A stretch of 34,219 nucleotides of DNA from Halobacteriales archaeon QS_5_70_17 (GTDB lineage Archaea; Halobacteriota; Halobacteria; Halobacteriales; Haloarculaceae): assembly GCA_003021975.1 (NCBI GenBank), contig PXRR01000058.1, forward strand, positions 1-34,219, in the 5' to 3' direction. The translations under genes and the position numbers were made by a program. Position 1 is the first letter of the stretch; every line of letters begins with the position of its first letter. Shown piece after piece: positions 1-7,510 of this stretch. The notes below the pieces were generated by a model, which had not been told where the DNA came from, did not search any database, and saw only the letters and a program-made list of their open reading frames with translations.

Positions 1-377
1 ATCTGGTCGGCGTACTCCTCCGGCGAGAGGAGCGCGTCCAGTCCGTCTTCGTCGACGCCCTCGAGTTCGAGCATCCACCCGTCGCCGTAGGGGTCCTCGT
101 TGACTAGTTCGGGGGCGTCGAACAGTTCCTCGTTGACCGCCGCGACGCTCCCCGAGAGCGGACTGTACAGATCCGACACCGCCTTGATGGATTCGATGAC
201 GCCGAACTCCGCCTCCTGCTCGACGCTCTCCCCGGCGTCGGGGAGTTCCACGAAGACGATGTCGCCCAGTTCGTCCTGGGCGAAGTCGCTGATTCCGATT
301 CGAGTAGTCCCGTCTTCAAGACGGGCCCACTCGTGCGTTTCCAGGTACCGGAGGTCGTCGGGTATCTCGAAGCTCAT
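1..377 (-). CDS. gcvH: Glycine cleavage system H protein (C-terminus cut by window edge)
   Basis: Lipoyl carrier protein that shuttles the aminomethyl group between P, T and L proteins of the glycine cleavage system in the cytoplasm. About 125 residues are visible, beginning [20 protein letters not shown]. The lipoylation site lies in the typical context [12 protein letters not shown], with the acceptor lysine at residue 65. Family members are about 125-130 residues, so only the last few codons lie outside the window. The ATG (375-377 on the minus strand) overlaps the TGA of gcvT in an ATGA arrangement, which implies translational coupling behind gcvT. No separate promoter is needed. Confidence 0.95.
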   Translation of the reverse strand, partial: MSFEIPDDLRYLETHEWARLEDGTTRIGISDFAQDELGDIVFVELPDAGESVEQEAEFGVIESIKAVSDLYSPLSGSVAAVNEELFDAPELVNEDPYGDGWMLELEGVDEDGLDALLSPEEYADQ

Positions 378-1480
378 AGGAACGGTGTTTCGGTGACGCG
401 CGCGTCTTTCCGCTGGCCGCGGACGACGATCCGGACGCTCGTGCCCGGATCGTCGTACTCCCGGGGGACGTAACCGAGCCCGATCGGCTTCTCCAGGGTC
501 GGGCTCATCGTCCCGCTGGTCACCGCGCCGATGACCAGCCCCTCGTCGTTGACGATGTCGTAGCCGTGACGCGGAACCCCCCGCTCGGTGAGTTCCAGGC
601 CGACGAACCGCTCGTCGGGATCGGTCGCGTCCGCGAGCGCGTCCCGGCCCACGAACTCCGTGTCGAGGTCGACGGCGAACCCGATTCCGGCCTCGAAGGG
701 CGTTCGGGGGTCGTCCTCGGGGTCGAAGTCCTGTCCGGAGAGCAGGAAGCCCTGCTCGATCCGGAGTGTGTCGCGGGCGCCCAGTCCGCAGGGCTGGCAG
801 TCGAACGCCGACCACACCGCCTCGGCGTCGTCCCAGGGGACCAGCAGTTCGAAACCGTCCTCGCCGGTGTAGCCGGTCCGGGCGGCGAGGAGTTCGACGC
901 CGGCGACCGCCGCCGGTGCGATGTCGAAGCGGTCGATCGCCCGGACCGCGTCGCCGTCGTCGGCCGCGGCCGCGAGCAGGTCCGCCGCGTCCGGCCCCTG
1001 CAGGGCGAACATCGCGTACCCCTCGGTGGCGTTCTCGACGACGCAGTCCAGCCCCCACTCGTCGCGGCGGCCGGTCCATCGCTCGTGGGCCTCCTGGTCG
1101 TGGCCCGCGTTCGGGACGAAGAGGTACTCCCGACTGCCGTCGGACTCCGCCTCCGATCCCGATTCCGGGAGGCGGTAGACGACAGTGTCGTCGAGCATGA
1201 CGCCTCGTTCGTCGGTGATCGCGGCGTACTGCCCTTCGCCGGGCGCGAGGTCGGTCGCGTCGTTGGTAGTGAGCCGCTGCATCAGTTCGGTCGCGTCCGG
1301 CCCGCGGACCTCGATCTCGCCCATGTGCGAGACGTCGAAGAGCCCGGCGCCCTCGCGGACGGCCGCGTGTTCGGTCCGAATGGAGCCGAACTCCACGGGC
1401 ATGTCCCACCCGCCGAACTCCGTGAACTTCGCGCCCCGGTCCGCGTGGATCTCGCGCAGGGGCGGCTTCCGAAGGGCCAT
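374..1480 (-). CDS. gcvT: Glycine cleavage system T protein (aminomethyltransferase)
   Basis: Transfers the methylene carbon of glycine from the H-protein lipoyl arm to tetrahydrofolate, releasing ammonia. The 368 residues cover the full family length. Visible landmarks are [13 protein letters not shown] near the N-terminus, [30 protein letters not shown] in the folate-binding domain, [12 protein letters not shown], and the C-terminal barrel [23 protein letters not shown] chose the ATG at 1480 ([16 protein letters not shown]) because the family starts there; a longer in-frame start at 1525 adds 15 residues unlike the family. It is the first gene of a gcvT-gcvH operon. A TATA-like TTTACTAA lies about 55 bases upstream of the ATG in the region shared with the divergent regulator. 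The P-protein genes sit 18.6 kb away on the other strand. Confidence 0.95.
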   Translation of the reverse strand: MALRKPPLREIHADRGAKFTEFGGWDMPVEFGSIRTEHAAVREGAGLFDVSHMGEIEVRGPDATELMQRLTTNDATDLAPGEGQYAAITDERGVMLDDTVVYRLPESGSEAESDGSREYLFVPNAGHDQEAHERWTGRRDEWGLDCVVENATEGYAMFALQGPDAADLLAAAADDGDAVRAIDRFDIAPAAVAGVELLAARTGYTGEDGFELLVPWDDAEAVWSAFDCQPCGLGARDTLRIEQGFLLSGQDFDPEDDPRTPFEAGIGFAVDLDTEFVGRDALADATDPDERFVGLELTERGVPRHGYDIVNDEGLVIGAVTSGTMSPTLEKPIGLGYVPREYDDPGTSVRIVVRGQRKDARVTETPFL

Positions 1481-1627
1481 GCCGGTCCCGTCGGCCCGAG
1501 GGACGTAATGATTTGGTTCTTCCACGTCTCCTTAGTAAACCGGAGAGCGCTATACGGAACTCCGGGTGTCCCGGTCGCCAACACTTTAGCGAGATATACA
1601 TATGCCTCGGCGTCTACTTCCGTCGCA
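1481..1627. promoter_or_regulatory. Divergent promoter region between gcvT and the Bat-type regulator
   Basis: This spacer carries AT-rich elements facing both ways. Toward the regulator, ATATACATATG at about 1595-1605 lies 23-33 bases before the ATG at 1628, the expected TATA position for a leaderless haloarchaeal transcript. Toward gcvT, TTTACTAA (minus strand, about 1533-1541) would give a short leader. The assignment rests on position and base composition only. Confidence 0.5.
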
Positions 1628-3715
1628 ATGACGGAGCCATCGGTGTCGAGCTACCCCTTCGACGGCGATCCGTCCTCCGACGAGTTCGCCGACGTCTTCG
1701 AGCGTATCTCCGACGCTATCTTCGCGCTCGACGAGGAGTGGCGGTTCACCTACCTCAACGAGCAGGCCGAGGAACTGCTCGACCGGTCCGCCGAGGAACT
1801 CGTGGGAGAGGTCGTCTGGGACGCGTTCCCGGCGGCCGCCGGATCGCGCTTCCGGGAGGAGTACGAACGCGCGATGACCACCCAGGAGTCAGTCGCCTTC
1901 GAGGAGTACTACCCCCCGCTGGATCGCTGGTTCGAGGTGCGGGCCTACCCCTCCGAGTCGGGACTGTCGGTCTATTTCCGGGACGTCTCCGACCGCGTCG
2001 AGCGGGAGCGGGAGATCGAGCGCCGCGAGCGTGCGCTGCGCCGGGCCTACGAGATCGTCGGGAGCACCGAGTTCTCCTTCCCCCAGAAGATCGACGCGCT
2101 GTTGGGAGTCGTCCGCGAGGCGGTGGGGACCGACTACGCGGCGCTGTCGCATATCGTCGACGAGGAGTACGTCTTCGAGTACGTCGACGCGCCGGCCGAC
2201 GCCGACCTCGAGGCGGGCGACACTGCTTCGCTGGAGGCGACGAACTGCGAGCGCGTCGTCGCCACCGAGGAGACGCTCGTGCTCAACGACGTCGCGGCCG
2301 ACGCTCCCGAACTGGCCGACCGAGCGGGCAACGCCGAGTGGGGCATCTCCTGTTACCTCGGCGCGCCCGTGATCGTCGACGGCGAGACCTACGGCACCTT
2401 CTGTTTCTACGACCTGGAGGCCCGCACCGAGGACTTCTCCGACTGGGAGGTGACCTTCGTCGACCTACTGAGCAACTGGGTGAGCAACGAACTCGAACGC
2501 CAGCGGTACGTCGACCGGGTCGCAGCGGTCAACGACCTCAACGGGATCATCCGCGAGATCACCGACGCCGCGATCAGCCAGTCCACGCGCGAGGAGATCG
2601 AGGCCGTGACCTGCGAGCGCCTCGCGGCGACCGACTCCTACCGGTTCGCCTGGATCGGCGAACCGCACCCGCCGACCCAGGAGGTCCGAGCCACCGCGGA
2701 GGCCGGCGTGGAGGACTACCTCGCGGACACCGCGATATCGACCGACCCCGAGGCCGACGAGAGCTTCGGTCCGACCGGCCGCGCGGTCCTGACCGGGGAG
2801 ATGCAGACGGTCCAGAACGTCCGGACGGACCCCGTGTACGAGCCCTGGCGGGACAACGCCGAGCGATACGACTACCGCTCGGCGGCCGCCGTTCCTATCG
2901 CTCACGAGGAGACTCTCTACGGCGTGTTGAACGTCTACGCCGACCGGACCGAGGCGTTCGAGGGCGAGGAGGGGAGCGTCCTCGCACACCTCGGCGAGAT
3001 CCTCGGGCACGCCATCGCCGCCGTCGAGCGCAAGCAGGCGCTGATGAGCGACGCGCTCGTCGAACTCGAGTTCCGGATCGGCGACGTCTTCGGGGAGTGG
3101 GGAGTCGACGGGACTCCCGTCGGACCGATCGTCGTCGACGAGTTCGTCCCCGTCGGCGACGGGGAGTTCCTCGCCTACGGGACGGCCGACGAGTCGACGG
3201 TCGGGGTGCTCGAGGACCTCGCCGAGGGCGCGGCGCCCTGGAACGACATCGTCCGCCTCGGCGACCCCGACGAGGGCGGCGAGTTCGCCCTCCGACTCTC
3301 CGAGCCGCCGGTGCTGTCGATGGTGGCCTCTCGCGGCGGTCGGATCGAGCAGGTCGTCATCGAGGACGGCGACCTGGTGGGGACGGTCCGACTCCCCCAG
3401 AGCGTCGACGCCGGACAGGTACTCGACTACATCGGCGAGACCTACCCCAGTACCGAACTGGTTTCCAAGCAGCGGACGACCCGGCCGACGGACACTGTCC
3501 AGCGGGTCGAGTCGACGCTGACGGGGGAACTCACGGAGCGACAGCTGACCTCGTTGCGAGCGGCGTACTTCACGGGCTACTTCGAGTGGCCGCGGGACGC
3601 GACCGCGGAAGAGCTCGCGGAGCAGCTAGACGTCTCCTCGCCGACGGTCCACAAACATCTACGGGCCGCACAGAGCAAACTCTTCGGAGCGCTACTCGGT
3701 GACGCCTCCGGGTAG
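1628..3715 (+). CDS. Bat-type sensory regulator: PAS, two GAF domains, HTH_10
   Basis: Probable cytoplasmic signal-responsive transcription regulator of the bacterio-opsin-activator (Bat) class, 695 residues. Domains in order: PAS at about 23-122 (DVFERISDAIFALDEEWRFTYLN), a short charged coil, GAF at about 155-295 with YLGAPVIVDGETYGTFCFYD, a second GAF at about 310-455 with AAAVPIAHEETLYGVLNVYA, a Bat-specific GAF/HTH-associated region, and a C-terminal HTH_10 (LTERQLTSLRAAYFTGYFEW, then AEELAEQLDVSSPTVHKHL). There is no kinase or receiver domain, so it looks like a one-component sensor that binds DNA itself. The open frame extends far upstream antisense to gcvT. I chose the ATG at 1628 because the PAS domain follows directly and a TATA-like element sits at the correct leaderless spacing. 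The ligand and targets are not visible. Confidence 0.88.
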   Translation: MTEPSVSSYPFDGDPSSDEFADVFERISDAIFALDEEWRFTYLNEQAEELLDRSAEELVGEVVWDAFPAAAGSRFREEYERAMTTQESVAFEEYYPPLDRWFEVRAYPSESGLSVYFRDVSDRVEREREIERRERALRRAYEIVGSTEFSFPQKIDALLGVVREAVGTDYAALSHIVDEEYVFEYVDAPADADLEAGDTASLEATNCERVVATEETLVLNDVAADAPELADRAGNAEWGISCYLGAPVIVDGETYGTFCFYDLEARTEDFSDWEVTFVDLLSNWVSNELERQRYVDRVAAVNDLNGIIREITDAAISQSTREEIEAVTCERLAATDSYRFAWIGEPHPPTQEVRATAEAGVEDYLADTAISTDPEADESFGPTGRAVLTGEMQTVQNVRTDPVYEPWRDNAERYDYRSAAAVPIAHEETLYGVLNVYADRTEAFEGEEGSVLAHLGEILGHAIAAVERKQALMSDALVELEFRIGDVFGEWGVDGTPVGPIVVDEFVPVGDGEFLAYGTADESTVGVLEDLAEGAAPWNDIVRLGDPDEGGEFALRLSEPPVLSMVASRGGRIEQVVIEDGDLVGTVRLPQSVDAGQVLDYIGETYPSTELVSKQRTTRPTDTVQRVESTLTGELTERQLTSLRAAYFTGYFEWPRDATAEELAEQLDVSSPTVHKHLRAAQSKLFGALLGDASG

Positions 3716-3722
3716 CGCGATC

Positions 3723-3866
3723 TCAGACCGCGGCGACCTCGCGGAACGTGTTACTGCCACACCGGCACCGACCGTCCTCAGTCGGCACGAGCAGCGTCTC
3801 GTCGCTCTGTTTTCGAGCCGTGTACACTCCCCCACACTCGGTGCAGATGGCTGGCGTTTGATCCAT
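3723..3866 (-). CDS. 47-aa zinc-ribbon mini-protein
   Basis: A small unannotated-size gene starting MDQTPAICTECGGVYTA and ending GRCRCGSNTFREVAAV. Cysteines 8 and 11 (CxxC) and 34 and 36 (CxC) form a plausible single zinc site. It lies tail-to-tail with the Bat-type regulator with only 7 bases between the stops. A TATA-like TTTTAGATAC lies about 75-85 bases upstream of the ATG. Function unknown. It belongs to the very small zinc-binding proteins that are abundant in haloarchaea. Clean start and stop and paired cysteines support it as a real gene. Confidence 0.7.
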   Translation of the reverse strand: MDQTPAICTECGGVYTARKQSDETLLVPTEDGRCRCGSNTFREVAAV

Positions 3867-4072
3867 ATTGGATTCCCTCCCCGGTCTCCCGGGATCACGT
3901 CCACACGAACTATTGAGATCGGGGTAGGGGTTCGGGCTAGGTATCTAAAACAGGCGGGCGGGCGCCTCGAGGTCCCGTTCGCCCCCGTTCCGACGGCGCC
4001 TGCGGCGCTCGGCAGGGCGACGGTTCCGCGCTCCCGGCGGGCGGCGCCGGTTCGCGGGAGCGGCCCGACCGG

Positions 4073-5938
4073 TCAGGCGAACTCTCCCATGTCCAGTGCT
4101 TCGAGCCGATCTCGCGTCGGGACGCCGTCGTCGGTCCAGCCCCGGTAGTCGTAGTAGGCGTCGAGCATGGCCTCGAGTTCCTCGGGAGGGCAGTGCATCC
4201 CCTCGGCGGGGCCGTCGGGGATGGGATCGTGCATCACGCGGTGTGAGAGCGTGTCCGTCTCGCGGCTGGCGACGCCGCGCTCGACGTTGATGAGCCGCTC
4301 GAGATTGTAGATTCGCTCGCCGATGCGCTCGACGTCCTCCACGGAGAGTTCCCAGCCGGTGGCGGCGGCGATGGCGTCGCGGTAGCGCTCGTTGATCTCG
4401 GTGCCCCACCCGCCCTCGCTGACGAACCGACACTGCGTGAGCGAGTCCCCTAGCGCCGTGTAGTGCTGGGAGCGGGCGGCGAACTCCGGGGTCCCATCGG
4501 TCGTCTCGTCGTGGTGGCCGGCGTACTGGCGGGTCGGCCGCGTGTCGTGGTGGGACCCCCCACGGGTCGCCGTCGCGTAGCCGATACTCATCCCCTTCAG
4601 CCCCCGCGGCGAGTGTGCCGCGAACTCCAGACCCTTCGACCCGTGCAGGTACTGCTCGGCTTCGTCGGCCAGGGATTCGGCCAGCCGGAACGACCCCTCC
4701 GCGAGGCGGTCGCCGCCCCCCTCCCGGCGGGCCGTTCGCGCGGCGAGGTCGACCAGCCCCTCCGCGTCGCCGAACTCGAGGGCGGCCCGCTCTTCGGGGT
4801 CGTCGACGTCGAGCAGTCCGTTCTCGGCGCACTCCCGGGCGAAGGCGACGGTCACCCCCCAGCTGATGGTGTCCATGCCCAGCCGGTCACAGCGGTCGTT
4901 GGCCTCGATGACGGGGTCGAGATCGTAGACCTCCTGCATCGGGCTGGTGGCGAAGAGGCTCTCGAACTCGGGGATCTTGGCCTCGGTCAGTCCGCGGCTC
5001 TCGACGGAGACGTGTTTGCCACAGCGGACCGGGCAGTTCGCGCACGTCGTGTCCTCGGTGATGTACTCGGCCTTGAGGCGTTCGCCGCTGACGGCCTCGG
5101 CGTCGTCGGGATCGTTGTGTTCGCGCTGGTAGTTGCGCCGGCCGAGTTTCCCCATCTCGTTGATCGGGTTGACGAGGCCGCTGGTGCCGTACTCCTGGAG
5201 CATCTGGGTGTCCTGCATGAGCCCGGGCATCTGGTCGGCGGCCAGTTCCCGGAGCCCCCGCTCGTCGGCGAGGTGCGGTTCGAAGTCGCCCTCGCGGACG
5301 GCGACGGCCTTGAGGTTCTTCGCCCCGAGGACTGCGCCGCTGCCGCCGCGGCCGGCGACGCCCTCGCGGATCTCGGAGTCGTGAACCAGACAGGCGTACC
5401 GGACCTGGTTCTCGCCGGCGGGGCCGGCGGCGATGACGTGGGTGTCGTAGCCGTCCCCCTCGCGCTCGCGGATGGCCTCGCAGGTCGCGTAGGTCTCCAT
5501 GCCCCGGAGGTCCGCGGCGGGTTCGAGGCGCGCGCCGTCCTGGTCGACGTGGAGGTAGGAGGGCTCGTCGGCTTCGCCGTGGAGGACGATGGCCTCGAAG
5601 CCGGTCGTCTTCTGGGCCCGGGGGAACGTGCCGCCGAACGTCGAGTCGAAGAAGCCGTTCGTCATGGGGCTGATGAACCCCACGACGCCGCGACTCGTGC
5701 TCTGGAAGGGCGTGGCGTTCATCGGTCCCACCGCGAACACGACCGCGTTCTCGGAGTCGAAGGGGCCGGTCTCCGGCGGGACGTGCTCGTGGATCAGTTT
5801 CGCCGCGAGGCCGTTCCCCCCCAGGAATCGCCGGGCGTCCGCGGTCGCGATGGGCTCCCGCCTGGTCTCGCCGCGCTCCAGGTCCACGTGCAACACCTCG
5901 CCGCCGTACACCGGCGGCAGGTCGCCGCTGTCGGTCAC
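4073..5938 (-). CDS. Aldehyde:ferredoxin oxidoreductase (tungsten/molybdopterin enzyme)
   Basis: Oxidises aldehydes to carboxylic acids with ferredoxin as acceptor, using a bis-pterin metal cofactor and one 4Fe-4S cluster; cytoplasmic. The 621 residues match the AOR family in length. The cluster ligands are visible: CANCPVRC (C299, C302, C306) and C503 in TQCRFVSEGG, at nearly the same spacing as in Pyrococcus furiosus AOR. Other landmarks are FLGGNGLAAKLI near the N-terminus, GRGGSGAVLGAKNLKAV, and RCDRLGMDTISWGV. I place the start at the GTG at 5938, giving MTDSGDLPPVYGGEVLHVDLE, because upstream codons in this frame do not resemble the family. The GTG overlaps the stop of a 23-codon ORF. 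The divergent neighbour is an iron-type alcohol dehydrogenase, so the pair may interconvert alcohol, aldehyde and acid. Confidence 0.93.
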   Translation of the reverse strand: MTDSGDLPPVYGGEVLHVDLERGETRREPIATADARRFLGGNGLAAKLIHEHVPPETGPFDSENAVVFAVGPMNATPFQSTSRGVVGFISPMTNGFFDSTFGGTFPRAQKTTGFEAIVLHGEADEPSYLHVDQDGARLEPAADLRGMETYATCEAIREREGDGYDTHVIAAGPAGENQVRYACLVHDSEIREGVAGRGGSGAVLGAKNLKAVAVREGDFEPHLADERGLRELAADQMPGLMQDTQMLQEYGTSGLVNPINEMGKLGRRNYQREHNDPDDAEAVSGERLKAEYITEDTTCANCPVRCGKHVSVESRGLTEAKIPEFESLFATSPMQEVYDLDPVIEANDRCDRLGMDTISWGVTVAFARECAENGLLDVDDPEERAALEFGDAEGLVDLAARTARREGGGDRLAEGSFRLAESLADEAEQYLHGSKGLEFAAHSPRGLKGMSIGYATATRGGSHHDTRPTRQYAGHHDETTDGTPEFAARSQHYTALGDSLTQCRFVSEGGWGTEINERYRDAIAAATGWELSVEDVERIGERIYNLERLINVERGVASRETDTLSHRVMHDPIPDGPAEGMHCPPEELEAMLDAYYDYRGWTDDGVPTRDRLEALDMGEFA

Positions 5939-6006
5939 GCGGCGCCCCCCGCGTCGGTCCGGAGCGCCTCGCGCACTGCTCTGCAGTGGTCGCGTGTGTC
6001 GTTCAT
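5935..6006 (-). CDS. Possible 23-aa leader peptide or micro-protein ahead of the AOR gene
   Basis: An ORF beginning MNDTRDHCRAVREALR stops at a TGA that overlaps the GTG start of the oxidoreductase (GTGA). A TATA-like CGTTTTGCTCAC (minus strand, about 6025-6036) lies 20-30 bases before its ATG, so a leaderless transcript would begin exactly at this small ORF and the enzyme would be reached by coupled translation. It has one cysteine and no recognised family. It could simply be the transcribed leader of the AOR gene; conservation in other haloarchaea would decide. Confidence 0.4.
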   Translation of the reverse strand: MNDTRDHCRAVREALRTDAGGAA

Positions 6007-6112
6007 GGGCCCTCTCGCAGTGCTGTGAGCAAAACGGTTGTGCCGCGCGGGCGACCCGCTCTCGGCGGACCCCGAAAAGTGCTAAACCTCCCCGTACCTG
6101 AATCCCCGTGGT
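6007..6112. promoter_or_regulatory. Divergent promoter region, AOR leader ORF and alcohol dehydrogenase
   Basis: The 106-base spacer has a TATA-like CGTTTTGC facing left at about 6025-6036 and AAAAGTGCTAAAC facing right at about 6075-6087, each some 25-38 bases before the respective start codon. The arrangement allows joint regulation of the two enzymes. I see no convincing palindromic operator. Confidence 0.45.
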
Positions 6113-7345
6113 ATGGAGTATCCGGATCCGGAACACGGAACGCGACTGGTCGTCTCGCCGAGTAAAGTCGTCCTCGGGCGCGGGGCCGCAGAGGAGGTCG
6201 GGGACTACGCCTCGACCTACGGGCGTCGAGCGCTGCTCGTCGCCTCCGAAGTGATCTTCGACATCCACGGCGAGTCGATCGTCGAGACCCTCGAGTCGGC
6301 GGGGATGGAGGTCGTCACCTACACCGACGTCCGGCCGGACCCGACCGTCGAGAACATCGAGGCGGCCTTCGAGCGGTGGCAAGCCGAGGACTGCGACGTG
6401 ATCGTCACGCTCGGCGGCGGGTCGTCCATCGACACCGGGAAGGGGGTCGGTATCCTCGCGGCCAACGGCGGGTCGATCCGCGACTACGGCGTCGATCGGG
6501 CCGGCTACGAGGGCGTGCCGACCCCGACGCCGCCGATCGTCGCGGTCAACACGACCGCCGGGACCGGCAGTGAGGCCACCCGGTCGGTCGTCGTCACCGA
6601 CGAGTCCACCGCGACGAAGTTCCTCATCGTCTCTCAGAACGTCGTTCCGACGGTCGCCGTCGAGGACCCCGAGCTGACGCGCTCGCTGCCCCGGAGCCAC
6701 ACCGCGTTCACCGGGATCGACGCCCTCACCCACGCCATCGAGGCGTTCGTCTCGGTGCAGTCCTACAGCGTCTCCGACGACTACGCCCGGTCGGCGATCC
6801 GGCGGATCAGCGACTCGTTCACGAAGGCGTGGGCCAACGGCGACAATATCGAGGCGCGCACCGAGATGATGATCGGGCAGCTCCAGGCCGGTCAGGCGTT
6901 CACCAACGCCTCGGTCGCGCTCGTCCACGGCATGGCGCGACCCCTGGGCGCGCAACTCCACGTCCCCCACGGGCTGGCCAACGCGCTCATCCTCCCGTAC
7001 GTGATGGAGTTCTCCGCGATGGCCGCCCCCGAGAAGTACGCCGAGATCGCGCGTCTGATGGACGCCGCCGACGATGACACGCCCGACCGGGAGGCGGCCG
7101 ACGCTGCCGCCGACGCCGTCCTCGACCTCTGTACGGACGTCGACCTGGCCTCCTACCTCGACGAGTTCGGCGACGTCCCCGAGCGCGGCGACTACCTCGC
7201 CGTCGTCGGGGAGATGGCACAGGACGCCATCGACTCCGGATCGCCCGACAACAACCCGCGCAAGCCGACCCGGAAGGAGATCGAGTCCCTCTACGTGCGG
7301 ATCTACGACGACGCGCTCGCGCCCGACAGCCCCCGGCGCTCGTAG
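6113..7345 (+). CDS. Iron-containing alcohol dehydrogenase family protein
   Basis: NAD(P)-dependent group III alcohol dehydrogenase, 410 residues, cytoplasmic. The nucleotide-binding half shows VTLGGGSSIDTGKGVGILAANGG and VNTTAGTGSEATRSVVVTDE. The metal-binding half shows TGIDALTHAIEAFVS, then VHGMARPLGAQLHVPHGLANA, which supply the usual Asp and His ligands. Length is normal for the family and the frame is intact. The ATG at 6113 is preceded by a TATA-like AAAAGTGCTAAAC. It is divergent from the aldehyde oxidoreductase, which suggests joint alcohol/aldehyde metabolism, but the substrate cannot be read from the sequence. Related butanol-type or lactaldehyde-type dehydrogenases are alternatives within the family. 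Confidence 0.88.
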   Translation: MEYPDPEHGTRLVVSPSKVVLGRGAAEEVGDYASTYGRRALLVASEVIFDIHGESIVETLESAGMEVVTYTDVRPDPTVENIEAAFERWQAEDCDVIVTLGGGSSIDTGKGVGILAANGGSIRDYGVDRAGYEGVPTPTPPIVAVNTTAGTGSEATRSVVVTDESTATKFLIVSQNVVPTVAVEDPELTRSLPRSHTAFTGIDALTHAIEAFVSVQSYSVSDDYARSAIRRISDSFTKAWANGDNIEARTEMMIGQLQAGQAFTNASVALVHGMARPLGAQLHVPHGLANALILPYVMEFSAMAAPEKYAEIARLMDAADDDTPDREAADAAADAVLDLCTDVDLASYLDEFGDVPERGDYLAVVGEMAQDAIDSGSPDNNPRKPTRKEIESLYVRIYDDALAPDSPRRS

Positions 7346-7510
7346 GCGCCGCGAACGATCCGCCGGCCCTCTCCCTTCTGGCCCCGGTCGAGGGACGGTC
7401 CGAGGGCCGGGGGGCGTGATCGGCGCCCGCCGCGACTGCGGCCGACGGCGGGGCGGACCCCGACGGGACCGTGACCGCCGCCGAGCACCGCTCGACGGAC
7501 GGTTCCGCGT

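Noticed and set aside
566-1627. Long upstream extension of the Bat-type regulator frame, antisense to gcvT
   Set aside because: The translation is Arg/Val/Gly-rich shadow sequence without similarity, and the PAS domain starts just after the ATG at 1628 with its own TATA-like element.
1602-1631. Nine-residue upstream ORF ending in an ATGA overlap with the Bat-type regulator
   Set aside because: Its ATG lies inside the likely TATA box, so it would be upstream of the transcription start and not transcribed.
1513-3702. 729-codon Arg-rich frame and similar long frames on both strands
   Set aside because: Typical out-of-frame shadows of GC-rich genes; composition is almost only Arg, Gly, Pro and Ala.
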